Source: Catellatospora sichuanensis (GTDB lineage: Bacteria; Actinomycetota; Actinomycetes; Mycobacteriales; Micromonosporaceae). From it: DNA of 64,000 nucleotides. The notes beneath the pieces were generated by a model. It searched no databases and was not told the origin of the DNA. It saw nothing but the letters and a program-made list of their open reading frames with translations. The stretch lies in NCBI RefSeq assembly GCF_007483665.1, contig NZ_VIQO01000002.1, forward strand, positions 1-64,000, written 5' to 3'. The translations under genes and the position numbers were made by a program. Every line of letters starts with the position of its first letter. Within the stretch, counting starts at the first letter, position 1. Below are positions 17,354-25,354 of this stretch, in pieces.

Positions 17354-17878
17354 GTGCGGTCACGAGACGCGTACGCCGGGCTGGCGGACCTGGTCGCGAA
17401 ACGCGGCCCGGCCCTGCTGGCCACGGCGACACTGCTCAGCGGCGGGCGCACCGCCGGCGAGGACCTGCTCCAGGCAGCCCTGGAGCGGATGATGCGGGCC
17501 TGGCGCCGCATCGACGGCGACCCCGAGGGTTACCTGCGCCGGACCATGTACCACCTGGCCGTGGACAGCTGGCGGCTGCGGCTGCGGCGGCGGGAGGTGG
17601 TCGCGACGGTCGAGCCGCCCGCGCACCCGGACGGCACGGACCGGCTCGCGCTGCGCCACGCGCTGGTGCAGGCGCTGGCCCAACTGCCGCCCCGGCAGCG
17701 GGCCGTGCTGGTGCTGCGCTACTGGGAGCAGCTGAGCGAAGCCGAGGCCGCAGCGGTGCTCGGCTGCTCGGTGGGCACCGTGAAATCCAGCACCTCGCGC
17801 GGCCTGGCCCGGCTGCGTGAGATCACGGCCGTCTGGGCTCTCGACGAATCCCCACTGCGGATCGGAGCATCATCATGA
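17354..17878 (+). CDS. SigE-family RNA polymerase sigma factor (ECF type)
   Basis: 174 aa. GTG 17354 has GAGAGGAGA upstream; the frame is open earlier but without a site. Region 2 (ALLATATLLSGGRTAGEDLLQAALERMMRAW, shown in part; about residues 15-70) and region 4 (LPPRQRAVLVLRYWEQLSEAEAA...GCSVGTVKSSTSRGLARL) are complete, while region 3 is absent, as in ECF sigma factors. Its stop overlaps the next start (ATGA), so the membrane protein downstream is probably its regulator. Confidence 0.9.
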   Translation: MRSRDAYAGLADLVAKRGPALLATATLLSGGRTAGEDLLQAALERMMRAWRRIDGDPEGYLRRTMYHLAVDSWRLRLRRREVVATVEPPAHPDGTDRLALRHALVQALAQLPPRQRAVLVLRYWEQLSEAEAAAVLGCSVGTVKSSTSRGLARLREITAVWALDESPLRIGASS

Positions 17879-18732
17879 ACATCGGACTCGAAGACGAGCT
17901 GGCGGCGGGGATGCGGGAGCACACCGCCGACCTGCGGCCGAGTGCGGACCTACTGGACCGGGCGGCCCGCCGCAACCGTCGGCGCACCGCGGGCCGGGCG
18001 GTCGGCACCGGCGTGTTCGGCCTGGCGGCGGTGGTGGCGGTGGCGCTGACGGCGCTGGGCGGCACACCCGCCGCGCCGCCCGTGGACACCGGTGCGCAGC
18101 CTGCGCCGCAGTTGCTGACCGTGGCGCAGGTGTCGGAGCGGGCCGTCGCGGCGCTGGACGTCGACGACGTGCAGCACATCACCTCGTCCGTCACCTTCCG
18201 GGGCACCGTGGAGCACGGCGAGTGGTGGTTCGACCAGCAGACCGGCGACTCGCGCATCATCCACCTGGCGGCACCCGGCGGGGCCGTGAAGCAGGACCTC
18301 TGGCAGGTGGTACGCGACGGCAAGCTCGCCATGACCCAGGTGTTCCACGACGACCGGAGCTTCCTGCGCCTCGAACGGCCGCTGAACGGCGTCCAGCCGA
18401 CGGGCCCGGCGGGCGCCACCCCCGACGAGCTGCGGGCGGCGCTGAAGCGCGGCGACGGCTACACCCTGGTCGGACCCGTCGAGCTGGACGGCCGGGCCGT
18501 GCTGCACCTGCGCTTCGAGTTCGAGGACGGCACCGACGAACTGTGGGTGGACGCGGAGACCTACCGCGCCGTCCGCCGGGAGACGGTCAAGCGCACGCCC
18601 GAAGGCGACGCGCGCAACCGGATGGACTTCGAGTGGCTGCCCCGCACCGCCGAGTCGCTGGCCCCGCTGCAGGCCGAGGTCCCGAACGGCTACACACAGC
18701 GGAAGCTGCCCCCGGTCGACGGCCCGATGTAG
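17875..18732 (+). CDS. Membrane protein coupled to the sigma factor, probable anti-sigma partner
   Basis: 285 aa overlapping the sigma gene by ATGA. A ~45-residue cytoplasmic part (AAGMREHTADLRPSADLL ... RRNRRR) precedes one membrane helix (~48-65); the remaining ~215 residues lie outside and read as a beta-rich LolA/MucB-like sensor domain (VQHITSSVTFRGTVEHGEWWF ... LHLRFEFEDGTDELWVD). No zinc HxxxCxxC motif is present. Gene order and topology suggest an anti-sigma factor; not proven. Confidence 0.75.
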   Translation: MNIGLEDELAAGMREHTADLRPSADLLDRAARRNRRRTAGRAVGTGVFGLAAVVAVALTALGGTPAAPPVDTGAQPAPQLLTVAQVSERAVAALDVDDVQHITSSVTFRGTVEHGEWWFDQQTGDSRIIHLAAPGGAVKQDLWQVVRDGKLAMTQVFHDDRSFLRLERPLNGVQPTGPAGATPDELRAALKRGDGYTLVGPVELDGRAVLHLRFEFEDGTDELWVDAETYRAVRRETVKRTPEGDARNRMDFEWLPRTAESLAPLQAEVPNGYTQRKLPPVDGPM

Positions 18733-18736
18733 GTGC

Positions 18737-18798
18737 TGCAGTTTCGGGGAGACTGCAGCAATCGGGCGACCGATGACGCCAGTTTCCCCGAAACTGCA
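18737..18798. terminator. Bidirectional hairpin between convergent genes
   Basis: Two 19-nt arms (18737-18755 and 18780-18798) match with one G-T-type mismatch; the 24-nt loop holds a smaller perfect stem (ATCGG/CCGAT). It separates the membrane protein (+) from the Doc toxin (-). Confidence 0.75.
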
Positions 18799-18830
18799 CG
18801 GACTAACGCGGGTGGCGGGGGCGTGGGGGG

Positions 18831-19214
18831 TCAGTAGAGCGCGCGCAGCGCCTGCGCGATCTCCTCGATGTCCCGCAGCTCGCCCGTGCACACGGCGATG
18901 ACCAGGTCGTATGCGGAGTTCTGGTCCAGGGCCGCGAGCCGGCGACGGCTCACCGCGCCGTTCACGGTCAGGAAGGCAGTAGCCGTGATCCAGCCGATGC
19001 GCTTGTTGCCGTCCACGAACGCATGGTTCCGGGTCAGCGACTGGAGCAGGGCCGCCGCCTTGGTCCACAGATCCGGGTAGGCGTCCGCGCCGAACGCGGT
19101 GCTACGCGGGCGGGCCACCGCCGACTCGACCAGCCCCGGGTCGCGCACCGCCACCCCAAGCCGGTCGGCGATCGCCAGCACGTCGGCGTACGTCGGGACG
19201 TAGACCTCGCTCAC
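18831..19214 (-). CDS. doc: Doc-type toxin (Fic/Doc superfamily)
   Basis: 127 aa from GTG 19214, which overlaps the antitoxin stop (GTGA). The catalytic motif HAFVDGNKRIGW matches the Doc signature H-x-F-x-D-G/A-N-K-R; known Doc proteins phosphorylate EF-Tu and stop translation. Typical Doc blocks also seen: PTYADVLAIADRL at the start and LQSLTRNHAFVDGN. Length is normal. Forms an operon with the antitoxin gene upstream. Confidence 0.88.
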   Translation of the reverse strand: MSEVYVPTYADVLAIADRLGVAVRDPGLVESAVARPRSTAFGADAYPDLWTKAAALLQSLTRNHAFVDGNKRIGWITATAFLTVNGAVSRRRLAALDQNSAYDLVIAVCTGELRDIEEIAQALRALY

Positions 19215-19390
19215 TGGGCGAGCCGGGCGAGCAGGTCGGTGTGCGCGCCGATGATCTCGTCCACGGCGGCGGCGAAGCCCTCCGGGCCGGGCTCGATCTC
19301 GTCGAGGTCGTCGAGCGCGGCGAGGCGCTCCTCGTCGTCGACCGCGGGCTGGGCGGGGGCCTGCCGCCCGCGGACCTGATCCTCGCTCAT
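19211..19390 (-). CDS. Small antitoxin of the Doc pair (not Phd-like)
   Basis: 59 aa from ATG 19390, which has GAGGAGC upstream (ATG 19405 is an alternative). It is acidic (many D/E between residues 18 and 40), with a disordered Gln/Ala/Pro-rich start and a short C-terminal helix (FAAAVDEIIGAHTDLLARLA) that could dock into the Doc groove. It lacks a Phd/YefM DNA-binding domain. Role inferred from position and coupling. Confidence 0.7.
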   Translation of the reverse strand: MSEDQVRGRQAPAQPAVDDEERLAALDDLDEIEPGPEGFAAAVDEIIGAHTDLLARLAQ

Positions 19391-19450
19391 GCCTGCTCCT
19401 CGCATCGCTCGTCGGCGGCATCGCGGATGCTCGTGCTTCGCGTCCCGTCG

Positions 19451-20281
19451 CTATGAATCGAGGTTAGCTGGGCGGGCAATGAGTTTGAGCGGCGTGCGCC
19501 GGCGCGCCTCGACCGTGGCGGGGTGCTCGGCGACCAGCCCGCGCTTGTCGCGCTCGGCGCACATCTCGGCCAGCCGGGCATAAGCCTGCTCGCCGACCAG
19601 CGCCGTGAGCTCGGGGCCGTAGCTGACGTACATCGGTTCGGCGCCGACGTGCGCGTCCGGCGACGAGGTGCACCACCAGTGCAGCTCGTGCCCGCCCGCA
19701 CCCCAGCCGCGCCGGTCGAACTCGCCGATGACCGATACCAAAATCTTGGTGTCGTCGGGGCGTTTGACCCACTGCTGGTCCCGGCGGATCGGCAGCTGCC
19801 AGCACACGTCGGGCTTGTAGGTCAGCGGGTGCACCCCGTCGCGCAGCGCCTGGGCGTGCAGCGCGCAGCCGCCCCCACCCGGGAAGTCCGCGTCGTTGAG
19901 GAAGACGCAGGGGCCCTCCTCGCCGTCGGGGCCGTGCTGGATCGCGGTGCGCCGGGCGGGTTTCTCATCGTGCAGCTCGTCCAGCTCGGTCCACTTCTCG
20001 AAGCCGCGTACGTGATGCTGCCAGGTCGTCTTGTCCAGGCGCTTGACCGCGGCCTTGACCCGTCTGACGTCGTCGGCGTCGGTGAAGAAGGCGCCGTGCG
20101 AGCAGCAGCCCTCCTCCTCCCGGCCGGCGATGATGCCCCGGCAGGCGCTGCCGAACACGCAGGTCCAGCGCGACAGCAGCCAGGTCAGGTCGGCGCGGAT
20201 CAGGTGGGCCGGATCCGCCGGGTCGGCGAACTCGATCCACTCCCGCGGGAAGTCCAGCGAAGTCTCGCCCTCATGCTCCAC
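19451..20281 (-). CDS. Conserved cysteine-rich protein of unknown function
   Basis: 276-aa soluble protein. It has a spaced set of cysteines (CVFGSACRGI, EEEGCCSHGAFF, GPCVFLNDADFPGGGGCALH, KPDVCWQLP, HWWCTSS) that suggests a bound metal, probably zinc or an Fe-S cluster, in the style of the YkgJ/CxxCxxCC families. No signal peptide. It diverges from the Ppx/GppA gene over 43 bp. I do not recognise a function; the frame and codon use are clearly genuine. Confidence 0.72.
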   Translation of the reverse strand: MEHEGETSLDFPREWIEFADPADPAHLIRADLTWLLSRWTCVFGSACRGIIAGREEEGCCSHGAFFTDADDVRRVKAAVKRLDKTTWQHHVRGFEKWTELDELHDEKPARRTAIQHGPDGEEGPCVFLNDADFPGGGGCALHAQALRDGVHPLTYKPDVCWQLPIRRDQQWVKRPDDTKILVSVIGEFDRRGWGAGGHELHWWCTSSPDAHVGAEPMYVSYGPELTALVGEQAYARLAEMCAERDKRGLVAEHPATVEARRRTPLKLIARPANLDS

Positions 20282-20324
20282 GATCCCAGCCTACGGCGGT
20301 GTCGGGCACCGATAACGTAGGCGC

Positions 20325-21251
20325 ATGCGGCTTGGTGTCCTCGATGTCGGATCTAATACAGTTCATCTCCTGGTGGTCAATGCGCACCGGGGTGCGCATC
20401 CGTGGCCGACGCACTCCCAGAAGGAGCGGTTGCGGTTGGCCGAGCAGCTCGGCGAGGCCGGCGAGCTGACCATCGCCGGGGCGGACGCGCTGGTGAAGGC
20501 ATGCGAGCAGGCCAAGACCGCGGCCCAGCAGCAGGGCGCGGAGGAGCTGATGGCGTTCGCGACCTCCGCGGTCCGCGACGCCACCAACTCGGCCCAGGTG
20601 CTGCGCCGGGTTTACGAGGAGACCGGGGTCGAGCTGCGGGTGCTCTCCGGCGAGGACGAGGCCCGGATGACCTTCCTCGCGGTGCGCCGGTGGTTCGGCT
20701 GGTCGGCGGGCCGGCTGCTGGTGCTCGACATCGGCGGCGGCTCGCTGGAGATCGCGGCCGGCATCGACGAGGAGCCCACGGTGGCGGTGTCCCTGCCGCT
20801 GGGCGCGGGCCGGCTGACCCGGCGCTGGCTGAAGGCCGACCCGCCGGGCGCGGCCGAGCTGGCCGCGCTCCAGTCCTACGTGGACGAGCAGCTGATGCAC
20901 CGGGAGCTGGACGGGCTGAAGGGCTGGGAGATCGCCGCGGCGACCTCGAAGACGTTCCGCTCGCTGGCCCGGCTGGCCGGCGCCGCGCCCAGCGGCGACG
21001 GGCTGTGGGCACCGCGCGTGCTCACCCTGCAGGGCCTGCACCAGGTGCGCGGCTTCATCCAGCGGATTCCGTCGGCGGGTCTGGCCGAACTGGACGGAGT
21101 GAGTGCGAGCCGCGCCCACCAACTGCTCGCCGGTGCCGTTGTGGCGGAGGCCGCAATGCGCCGTCTGGGCGTCGATGAGCTGCGCATCTGCCCCTGGGCA
21201 CTGCGCGAGGGCGTCATCCTGACGCGCCTGGATCAGCTCTCGGCGGGATGA
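20325..21251 (+). CDS. Ppx/GppA phosphatase family protein
   Basis: 308 aa, actin-like ATPase fold ([48 protein letters not shown]). Members hydrolyse inorganic polyphosphate (exopolyphosphatase) or pppGpp; which applies cannot be told. It is a short form lacking the C-terminal HD domain. ATG 20325 follows a TAACGT box (20313-20318) by 6 nt with no ribosome site: probable leaderless transcript. Its proximity to phoRP fits a phosphate role. Overlaps the next gene by ATGA. Confidence 0.88.
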   Translation: MRLGVLDVGSNTVHLLVVNAHRGAHPWPTHSQKERLRLAEQLGEAGELTIAGADALVKACEQAKTAAQQQGAEELMAFATSAVRDATNSAQVLRRVYEETGVELRVLSGEDEARMTFLAVRRWFGWSAGRLLVLDIGGGSLEIAAGIDEEPTVAVSLPLGAGRLTRRWLKADPPGAAELAALQSYVDEQLMHRELDGLKGWEIAAATSKTFRSLARLAGAAPSGDGLWAPRVLTLQGLHQVRGFIQRIPSAGLAELDGVSASRAHQLLAGAVVAEAAMRRLGVDELRICPWALREGVILTRLDQLSAG

Positions 21252-22075
21252 CCAGGGCTATTCTGGACAACGTGTCCGTTCCCGTGCTCCTGTCCAGCTC
21301 GTCCGTTTTTCCCGAACCCACCGCCGCAGCGTTCGAGCTGGCGGCCTCACTGGGTTACGACGGGGTCGAGGTCATGGTGTGGACCGACGCGGTGAGCCAG
21401 GACGCCGGTGCGCTGCGTGGGCTGTCCCAGCACTACGGCGTGCCGGTGCTGTCGATCCACGCGCCCTGCCTGCTGGTCACCCAGCGGGTCTGGAGCAGCG
21501 ACCCGAAGGAGCGGCTGCGTCGCGCGGTGATCCTGGCCGACACCCTGAGCGCGCCCACGGTCGTGGTGCACCCGCCGTTCAGCTGGCAGCGCGACTACGC
21601 CCGCGGGTTCGCCGACACGGTGTCGAAGCTGGCGCACCGGCACACCGGGGTGCGCATCGCGGTGGAGAACATGTACCCGGTCCGCATGGGCCGCCGCCAG
21701 GTCGTGCCGTACCACCCGGGCTGGGACCCGACGGAGGCCGGCTACGACTCCTACACCCTGGATCTGTCGCACTGCGCGGCATCGCGTTCCGACGCCCTGG
21801 AGATGGCCGACACGATGGGTGCCGGGCTGGCCCATGTCCACCTGGGCGACGGCACCGGCGAGGGCCGGGACGAGCATCTGGTGCCCGGCCGCGGCACGCA
21901 GCCGTGCGCGCGCCTGCTGGCGGGGCTGGAGCAGCGAGGCTTCACCGGGTCGGTGGCGATGGAGGTGGCCACCCGCAAGGCCGGCAGCCGCGCCGCCCGG
22001 GAGGCCGACCTGGCCGAGGCGCTGGCGTTCGCGCGTACCCACCTCGCCGCGGGCGTGGCTCCCACCCGCTCGTAG
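21248..22075 (+). CDS. Sugar phosphate isomerase/epimerase-like TIM barrel protein
   Basis: 275 aa; AP endonuclease family 2 (xylose isomerase-like) barrel. Seen motifs: [72 protein letters not shown] (shown in part), with the His/Glu/Asp metal ligands. ATG 21248 overlaps the phosphatase stop (ATGA); GTG 21272 is an alternative start. Co-expressed with the phosphatase. Substrate unknown. Confidence 0.82.
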   Translation: MTRAILDNVSVPVLLSSSSVFPEPTAAAFELAASLGYDGVEVMVWTDAVSQDAGALRGLSQHYGVPVLSIHAPCLLVTQRVWSSDPKERLRRAVILADTLSAPTVVVHPPFSWQRDYARGFADTVSKLAHRHTGVRIAVENMYPVRMGRRQVVPYHPGWDPTEAGYDSYTLDLSHCAASRSDALEMADTMGAGLAHVHLGDGTGEGRDEHLVPGRGTQPCARLLAGLEQRGFTGSVAMEVATRKAGSRAAREADLAEALAFARTHLAAGVAPTRS

Positions 22076-22096
22076 CCAACCGCCTCCGGCGGTTTG

Positions 22097-22142
22097 GAAG
22101 GTGCCCTTCCTCTACGAAAACCGATAAGAAGGTGCCCTTCCT
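22097..22142. repeat. Paired 15-nt self-complementary repeat
   Basis: GAAGGTGCCCTTCCT occurs at 22097-22111 and 22128-22142; each unit folds on itself (GGAAGG/CCTTCC). The pair lies between convergent genes, just before a strong hairpin. It has the look of a small intergenic repeat family. Confidence 0.6.
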
Positions 22143-22156
22143 TCGGTCTGACGTGG

Positions 22157-22189
22157 CGCGGGCCGCTCCCCGTGGGGGAGCGGCCCGCG
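22157..22189. terminator. Bidirectional terminator
   Basis: Perfect 15-bp G/C stem (22157-22171 with 22175-22189) and 3-nt loop between the TIM-barrel gene (+) and the CGNR gene (-). Confidence 0.8.
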
Positions 22190-22204
22190 GTGGTTGGAGG
22201 GGCG

Positions 22205-22816
22205 TCAGCCGACGGAGGTCAGGCTGGCCTGCTGGGGGACGGCCGGCTTGAGCTGGGCCTTGGTGTGGGCCAGCTCGGTGACCGCGGCCTTCTTGCGGGC
22301 GCGGTGGGCCGCCACGTGCGAGCGGGTGGCGCAGCGTTCGGAGCAGAAGCGGCGGCAGTTGTTGGACGAGGTGTCGAGGTAGACGTTGCCGCAGCGGTCG
22401 TCGGCGCAGACACCGAAGCGGGCGCTGCCGTACTCGCAGAGCCACACGGACAGGCCCCAGACGGCGCCGGCGAGGTATTCCGCGCTGACTGCGGAGCCGC
22501 GGCTGGTGACGTGGATGTGCCAGTTCCCGGACTCATGACCGGAGATGCGGGGATGCACCGGATGGGCTTCGAGCATCGAGTTGAGCTCTTCGACGGCCTC
22601 GTGTTCGCGGCCGTGGGCACCGTGCTCGAACACCTCGCGCAGGCGCCGCTGTGCCTTGCGGAACACCTGCAGGTCACGTTCGGTGGCGTCCTCGCACATC
22701 CAGTCCGGCCCCGGCAGGACAGCGCGGAGCTGGCTCAGGTCGTCCAGCGGCGCGTTGACAAGATCAACAGCCGTTCGGGCGTACGCATCGAAGTTCACCC
22801 GACAAAGGTAGTGCAC
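22205..22816 (-). CDS. CGNR zinc-finger transcriptional regulator
   Basis: 203 aa. C-terminal CGNR finger: CADDRCGNVYLDTSSNNC then CSERCATRSHVAAHR, with four zinc-binding Cys. The N-terminal ~130 residues match the stress-linked ABATE region (NFDAYARTAVDLVNAP). GTG 22816 directly follows the upstream gene's stop codon, so translation is coupled; GTG 22798 is an alternative start. Probably regulates its own operon; ligand unknown. Confidence 0.88.
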   Translation of the reverse strand: MHYLCRVNFDAYARTAVDLVNAPLDDLSQLRAVLPGPDWMCEDATERDLQVFRKAQRRLREVFEHGAHGREHEAVEELNSMLEAHPVHPRISGHESGNWHIHVTSRGSAVSAEYLAGAVWGLSVWLCEYGSARFGVCADDRCGNVYLDTSSNNCRRFCSERCATRSHVAAHRARKKAAVTELAHTKAQLKPAVPQQASLTSVG

Positions 22817-23983
22817 CTAAGGCGTGCGTGGGGTGTCAACATAGTGGGGTATGAAGCGGGCGTGACCGTCGGTGATCAGGCTGGTGCTTTCGCGTAGTCC
22901 CAGGCCGGCCGACTCGCCATCGACGATCCACGAACCCAGCACCACGTGGTTGCCCTGGAACGACGGCAACGCGCGGAACTCCTGGAAGCAGTGGCCGCCG
23001 GTGTCGTAGATACCGTCGGTGACCTGCTCACCTGCCGCAGTGACGATCCGCACATTGGCCCCCTCGCGGCCGAGCAGCGGCTTGGCCACGTACTCGGCCA
23101 TGTCCCGTGGCCCGTCCAGGTATGCCGGCAGCAGCAGCTCGTGACCGGGGTGGAGCTCCCAGAGCACGGCCAGCAGCGCCTTGTTCGACAGCAGCAGCTT
23201 CCAGGCCGGCTCGATCCAGGTGGTCGGGGTGCCCGGGTCCAGCGCGAGCCGCCCGTACGGCTCGGCGACCATCCACTCCCAGGGGTACAGCTTGAAGATC
23301 GTGCTGATCGGGTCGCCGCCGCTGTCCCGGAAGCGCCGGCCGTCCCAGGCGATGTCGAGCATCGGGGTGACCCGCACGTCCAGCCCGGCCTGGTGCGCGG
23401 TGTCGGCCAGGTAGCCGACGGTCATCAGGTCCTCGAACGTCTCCTCGAGGTTCGACCACGCGAAGTGCACCGGGCCCGCGGCGAACTGCGGGCCGAGTTT
23501 GCGCCAGGCGGCGATGAGGCGTTCGTGCAGGCTGTTCCACTGGTCCAGGTCCGGCCGGGTGTCGGTGAGCCAGAACCACTGGATGATCGACGCCTCCAGC
23601 AGCGAGGTCGGCGTGTCCGCGTTGTACTCCAGCATCTTCGGCGGGCCGCTGCCGTCGTACCAGAGGTCGAACCGGCCGTACAGGGTCGGCGGCTGCTCCC
23701 GCCACACCCGGCGCACCTCGGGCACGGCCCAGGCCGGGATGCCGAATTCGGCCCACCGGTCCTGCTCGACCACGTGCCGGGCGGCCGCGATCGACATCCG
23801 GTGCAGCTCCTCGGTCGCCTCCTCCAGGCGCAGCACCTCGTCCAGGGTGAACGAGTAGCAGGCCGACTCGTCCCAGTACGGGGTGGTCGCGCCGTCGTCG
23901 AGCTTGGTGTCGGCGTAGAGCATGCCCTGCGCCCGGACCGTCTCACGCCAGTCCGGGCGGGGTTCGACCTGGTGCCGCTGCAC
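22817..23983 (-). CDS. Glutathionylspermidine synthase-like ATP-grasp ligase
   Basis: 388 aa; the C-terminal half of the E. coli Gsp/YgiC family (pre-ATP-grasp plus ATP-grasp). Motifs seen: GRFDLWYDGSGPPKMLEYNADTPTSLLE (in part), KLYPWEWMVAEPYG, LLSNKALLAVLWELHPGH, YVAKPLLGREGANV. These proteins join an amine to a carboxylate using ATP. Actinobacteria of this group do not use glutathione, so the true substrate differs, perhaps a peptide. It lies between a small membrane protein (6-nt gap) and a CGNR regulator. Confidence 0.88.
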   Translation of the reverse strand: MQRHQVEPRPDWRETVRAQGMLYADTKLDDGATTPYWDESACYSFTLDEVLRLEEATEELHRMSIAAARHVVEQDRWAEFGIPAWAVPEVRRVWREQPPTLYGRFDLWYDGSGPPKMLEYNADTPTSLLEASIIQWFWLTDTRPDLDQWNSLHERLIAAWRKLGPQFAAGPVHFAWSNLEETFEDLMTVGYLADTAHQAGLDVRVTPMLDIAWDGRRFRDSGGDPISTIFKLYPWEWMVAEPYGRLALDPGTPTTWIEPAWKLLLSNKALLAVLWELHPGHELLLPAYLDGPRDMAEYVAKPLLGREGANVRIVTAAGEQVTDGIYDTGGHCFQEFRALPSFQGNHVVLGSWIVDGESAGLGLRESTSLITDGHARFIPHYVDTPRTP

Positions 23984-23989
23984 GTGCGA

Positions 23990-24253
23990 TCAGCCGCCGC
24001 AGGAGGCGAGGTGGGTGCCGAAGCCGCCCGAGTCGGGCAGGGCCACGGTCGGGGCCGGGGGTTCGGAGAGCCGGATGCCGGAGCTTCCGGCGGCGAAGAC
24101 GGTCTGCTGCGGTTGGGGCTGTCCCGAGCAGTCGTCGTCATCGTCGTCCAGGGCACAGGCCAGGCCGGCGACGAGCAGTACGACCCCACCGATGATCACG
24201 GCGGGGGATCGGAGCGGGTTGGAGTTCACAGCTGAAGTTTGTAGCCGACGCAT
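23990..24253 (-). CDS. Small membrane-anchored protein of the ligase operon
   Basis: 87 aa from ATG 24253 with a G-run upstream (ATG 24265 is an alternative). One hydrophobic segment (AVIIGGVVLLVAGLACAL), then a striking DDDDDD run, a Gln/Pro stretch, and a C-terminus ending HLASCGG. It could be a lipoprotein-like or single-pass protein facing outward. Its position matches the small YgiB-type partner next to YgiC in other bacteria, without clear sequence identity. Confidence 0.6.
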   Translation of the reverse strand: MRRLQTSAVNSNPLRSPAVIIGGVVLLVAGLACALDDDDDDCSGQPQPQQTVFAAGSSGIRLSEPPAPTVALPDSGGFGTHLASCGG

Positions 24254-24349
24254 ACAACCCCCCATTCACCGAGATATCGAGGCGTGTTCTTGTATACAGC
24301 GGGCAGGAGTCCCCTGAGTCCCCCGGCACACAGGCGTTACGCTGCCCTC

Positions 24350-25306
24350 ATGCTTCGCTCCGTGATCCTCGCCGCCGCCCGATCCCAGAAGGTGGAACGG
24401 CTCGTAGAGACCGCCCCGATCAGCCGTGACGTCGTCAAGCGTTTCGTCGCCGGCTCCGGAACCGGCGAGGCGCTCGCCACCACCAGGCAGCTCGCGGACG
24501 CCGGACTCTGCATCACCCTGGACAACCTGGGCGAGGATACCCTCACCGCGGACCAGGCCAACGCCACCAAGGAGGCGTACCTGGAGCTGCTGGCCGGGCT
24601 GGGCCGGGCCGGGCTCACCACGCCCAAGATCGGCGGCGGCGATGCCGTGACGGTGGCGACCGCCGAGGTCAGCCTCAAGCTGTCCGCGCTCGGCCAGGCC
24701 TTCGACGAGCAGCTCGCGGAGAAGAACGCCCGCGAGATCTGCGAGGCCGCCGCGGCGCTGGGCACCACGGTCACCCTGGACATGGAGGATCACACCACCA
24801 CCGACTCGACCTTGGACATCCTGTCCCGGCTGCGCCGCGACCACCCGGGCACGGGCGCGGTGCTGCAGGCGTACCTGCGCCGGACCGAGGGCGACTGCCG
24901 GGAGCTGGCCACCGCCGGGTCCCGGGTGCGGCTGTGCAAGGGCGCCTACAAGGAGCCCGAGCACGTGGCCTACCAGGCCCCGCTCGAGGTGGACAAGTCG
25001 TACGTGCGGTGCATGAACATCCTGATGGCGGGCGAGGGCTACCCGATGCTGGCCACCCACGACCCGCGCCTGATCGCCATCGCCCAGGACCGGGCCCGCT
25101 GGTTCGACCGCGCGCCGGACGAGTTCGAGTTCCAGATGCTCTACGGCATCCGCCCCGAGGAGCAGACCCGCCTGGCCAGGGCCGGGCACACGGTGCGCGT
25201 CTACGTGCCCTACGGCACCGAGTGGTACGGCTACCTGATGCGCCGTCTCGCCGAGCGCCCCGCCAACCTCGCCTTCTTCGGCCGGGCACTGATCTCGAAG
25301 AAGTGA
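24350..25306 (+). CDS. Proline dehydrogenase
   Basis: 318-aa FAD enzyme that oxidises proline to pyrroline-5-carboxylate. The barrel motifs are intact: EVSLKLSALGQAFD, TLDMEDHTTTDSTLDI, AYLRRTEGDC, RVRLCKGAYKEP, ATHDPRLI, FEFQMLYGIRPEEQ and RVYVPYGTEWYGYLMRRLAE. ATG 24350 follows TACGCT (24338-24343) by 6 nt with no ribosome site: leaderless. The partner P5C dehydrogenase is not adjacent. Confidence 0.93.
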   Translation: MLRSVILAAARSQKVERLVETAPISRDVVKRFVAGSGTGEALATTRQLADAGLCITLDNLGEDTLTADQANATKEAYLELLAGLGRAGLTTPKIGGGDAVTVATAEVSLKLSALGQAFDEQLAEKNAREICEAAAALGTTVTLDMEDHTTTDSTLDILSRLRRDHPGTGAVLQAYLRRTEGDCRELATAGSRVRLCKGAYKEPEHVAYQAPLEVDKSYVRCMNILMAGEGYPMLATHDPRLIAIAQDRARWFDRAPDEFEFQMLYGIRPEEQTRLARAGHTVRVYVPYGTEWYGYLMRRLAERPANLAFFGRALISKK

Positions 25307-25354
25307 CCGTCCGGCTGATCATCTCGGCCGCGCCGATGGGTAGCGTCCTCGTCC

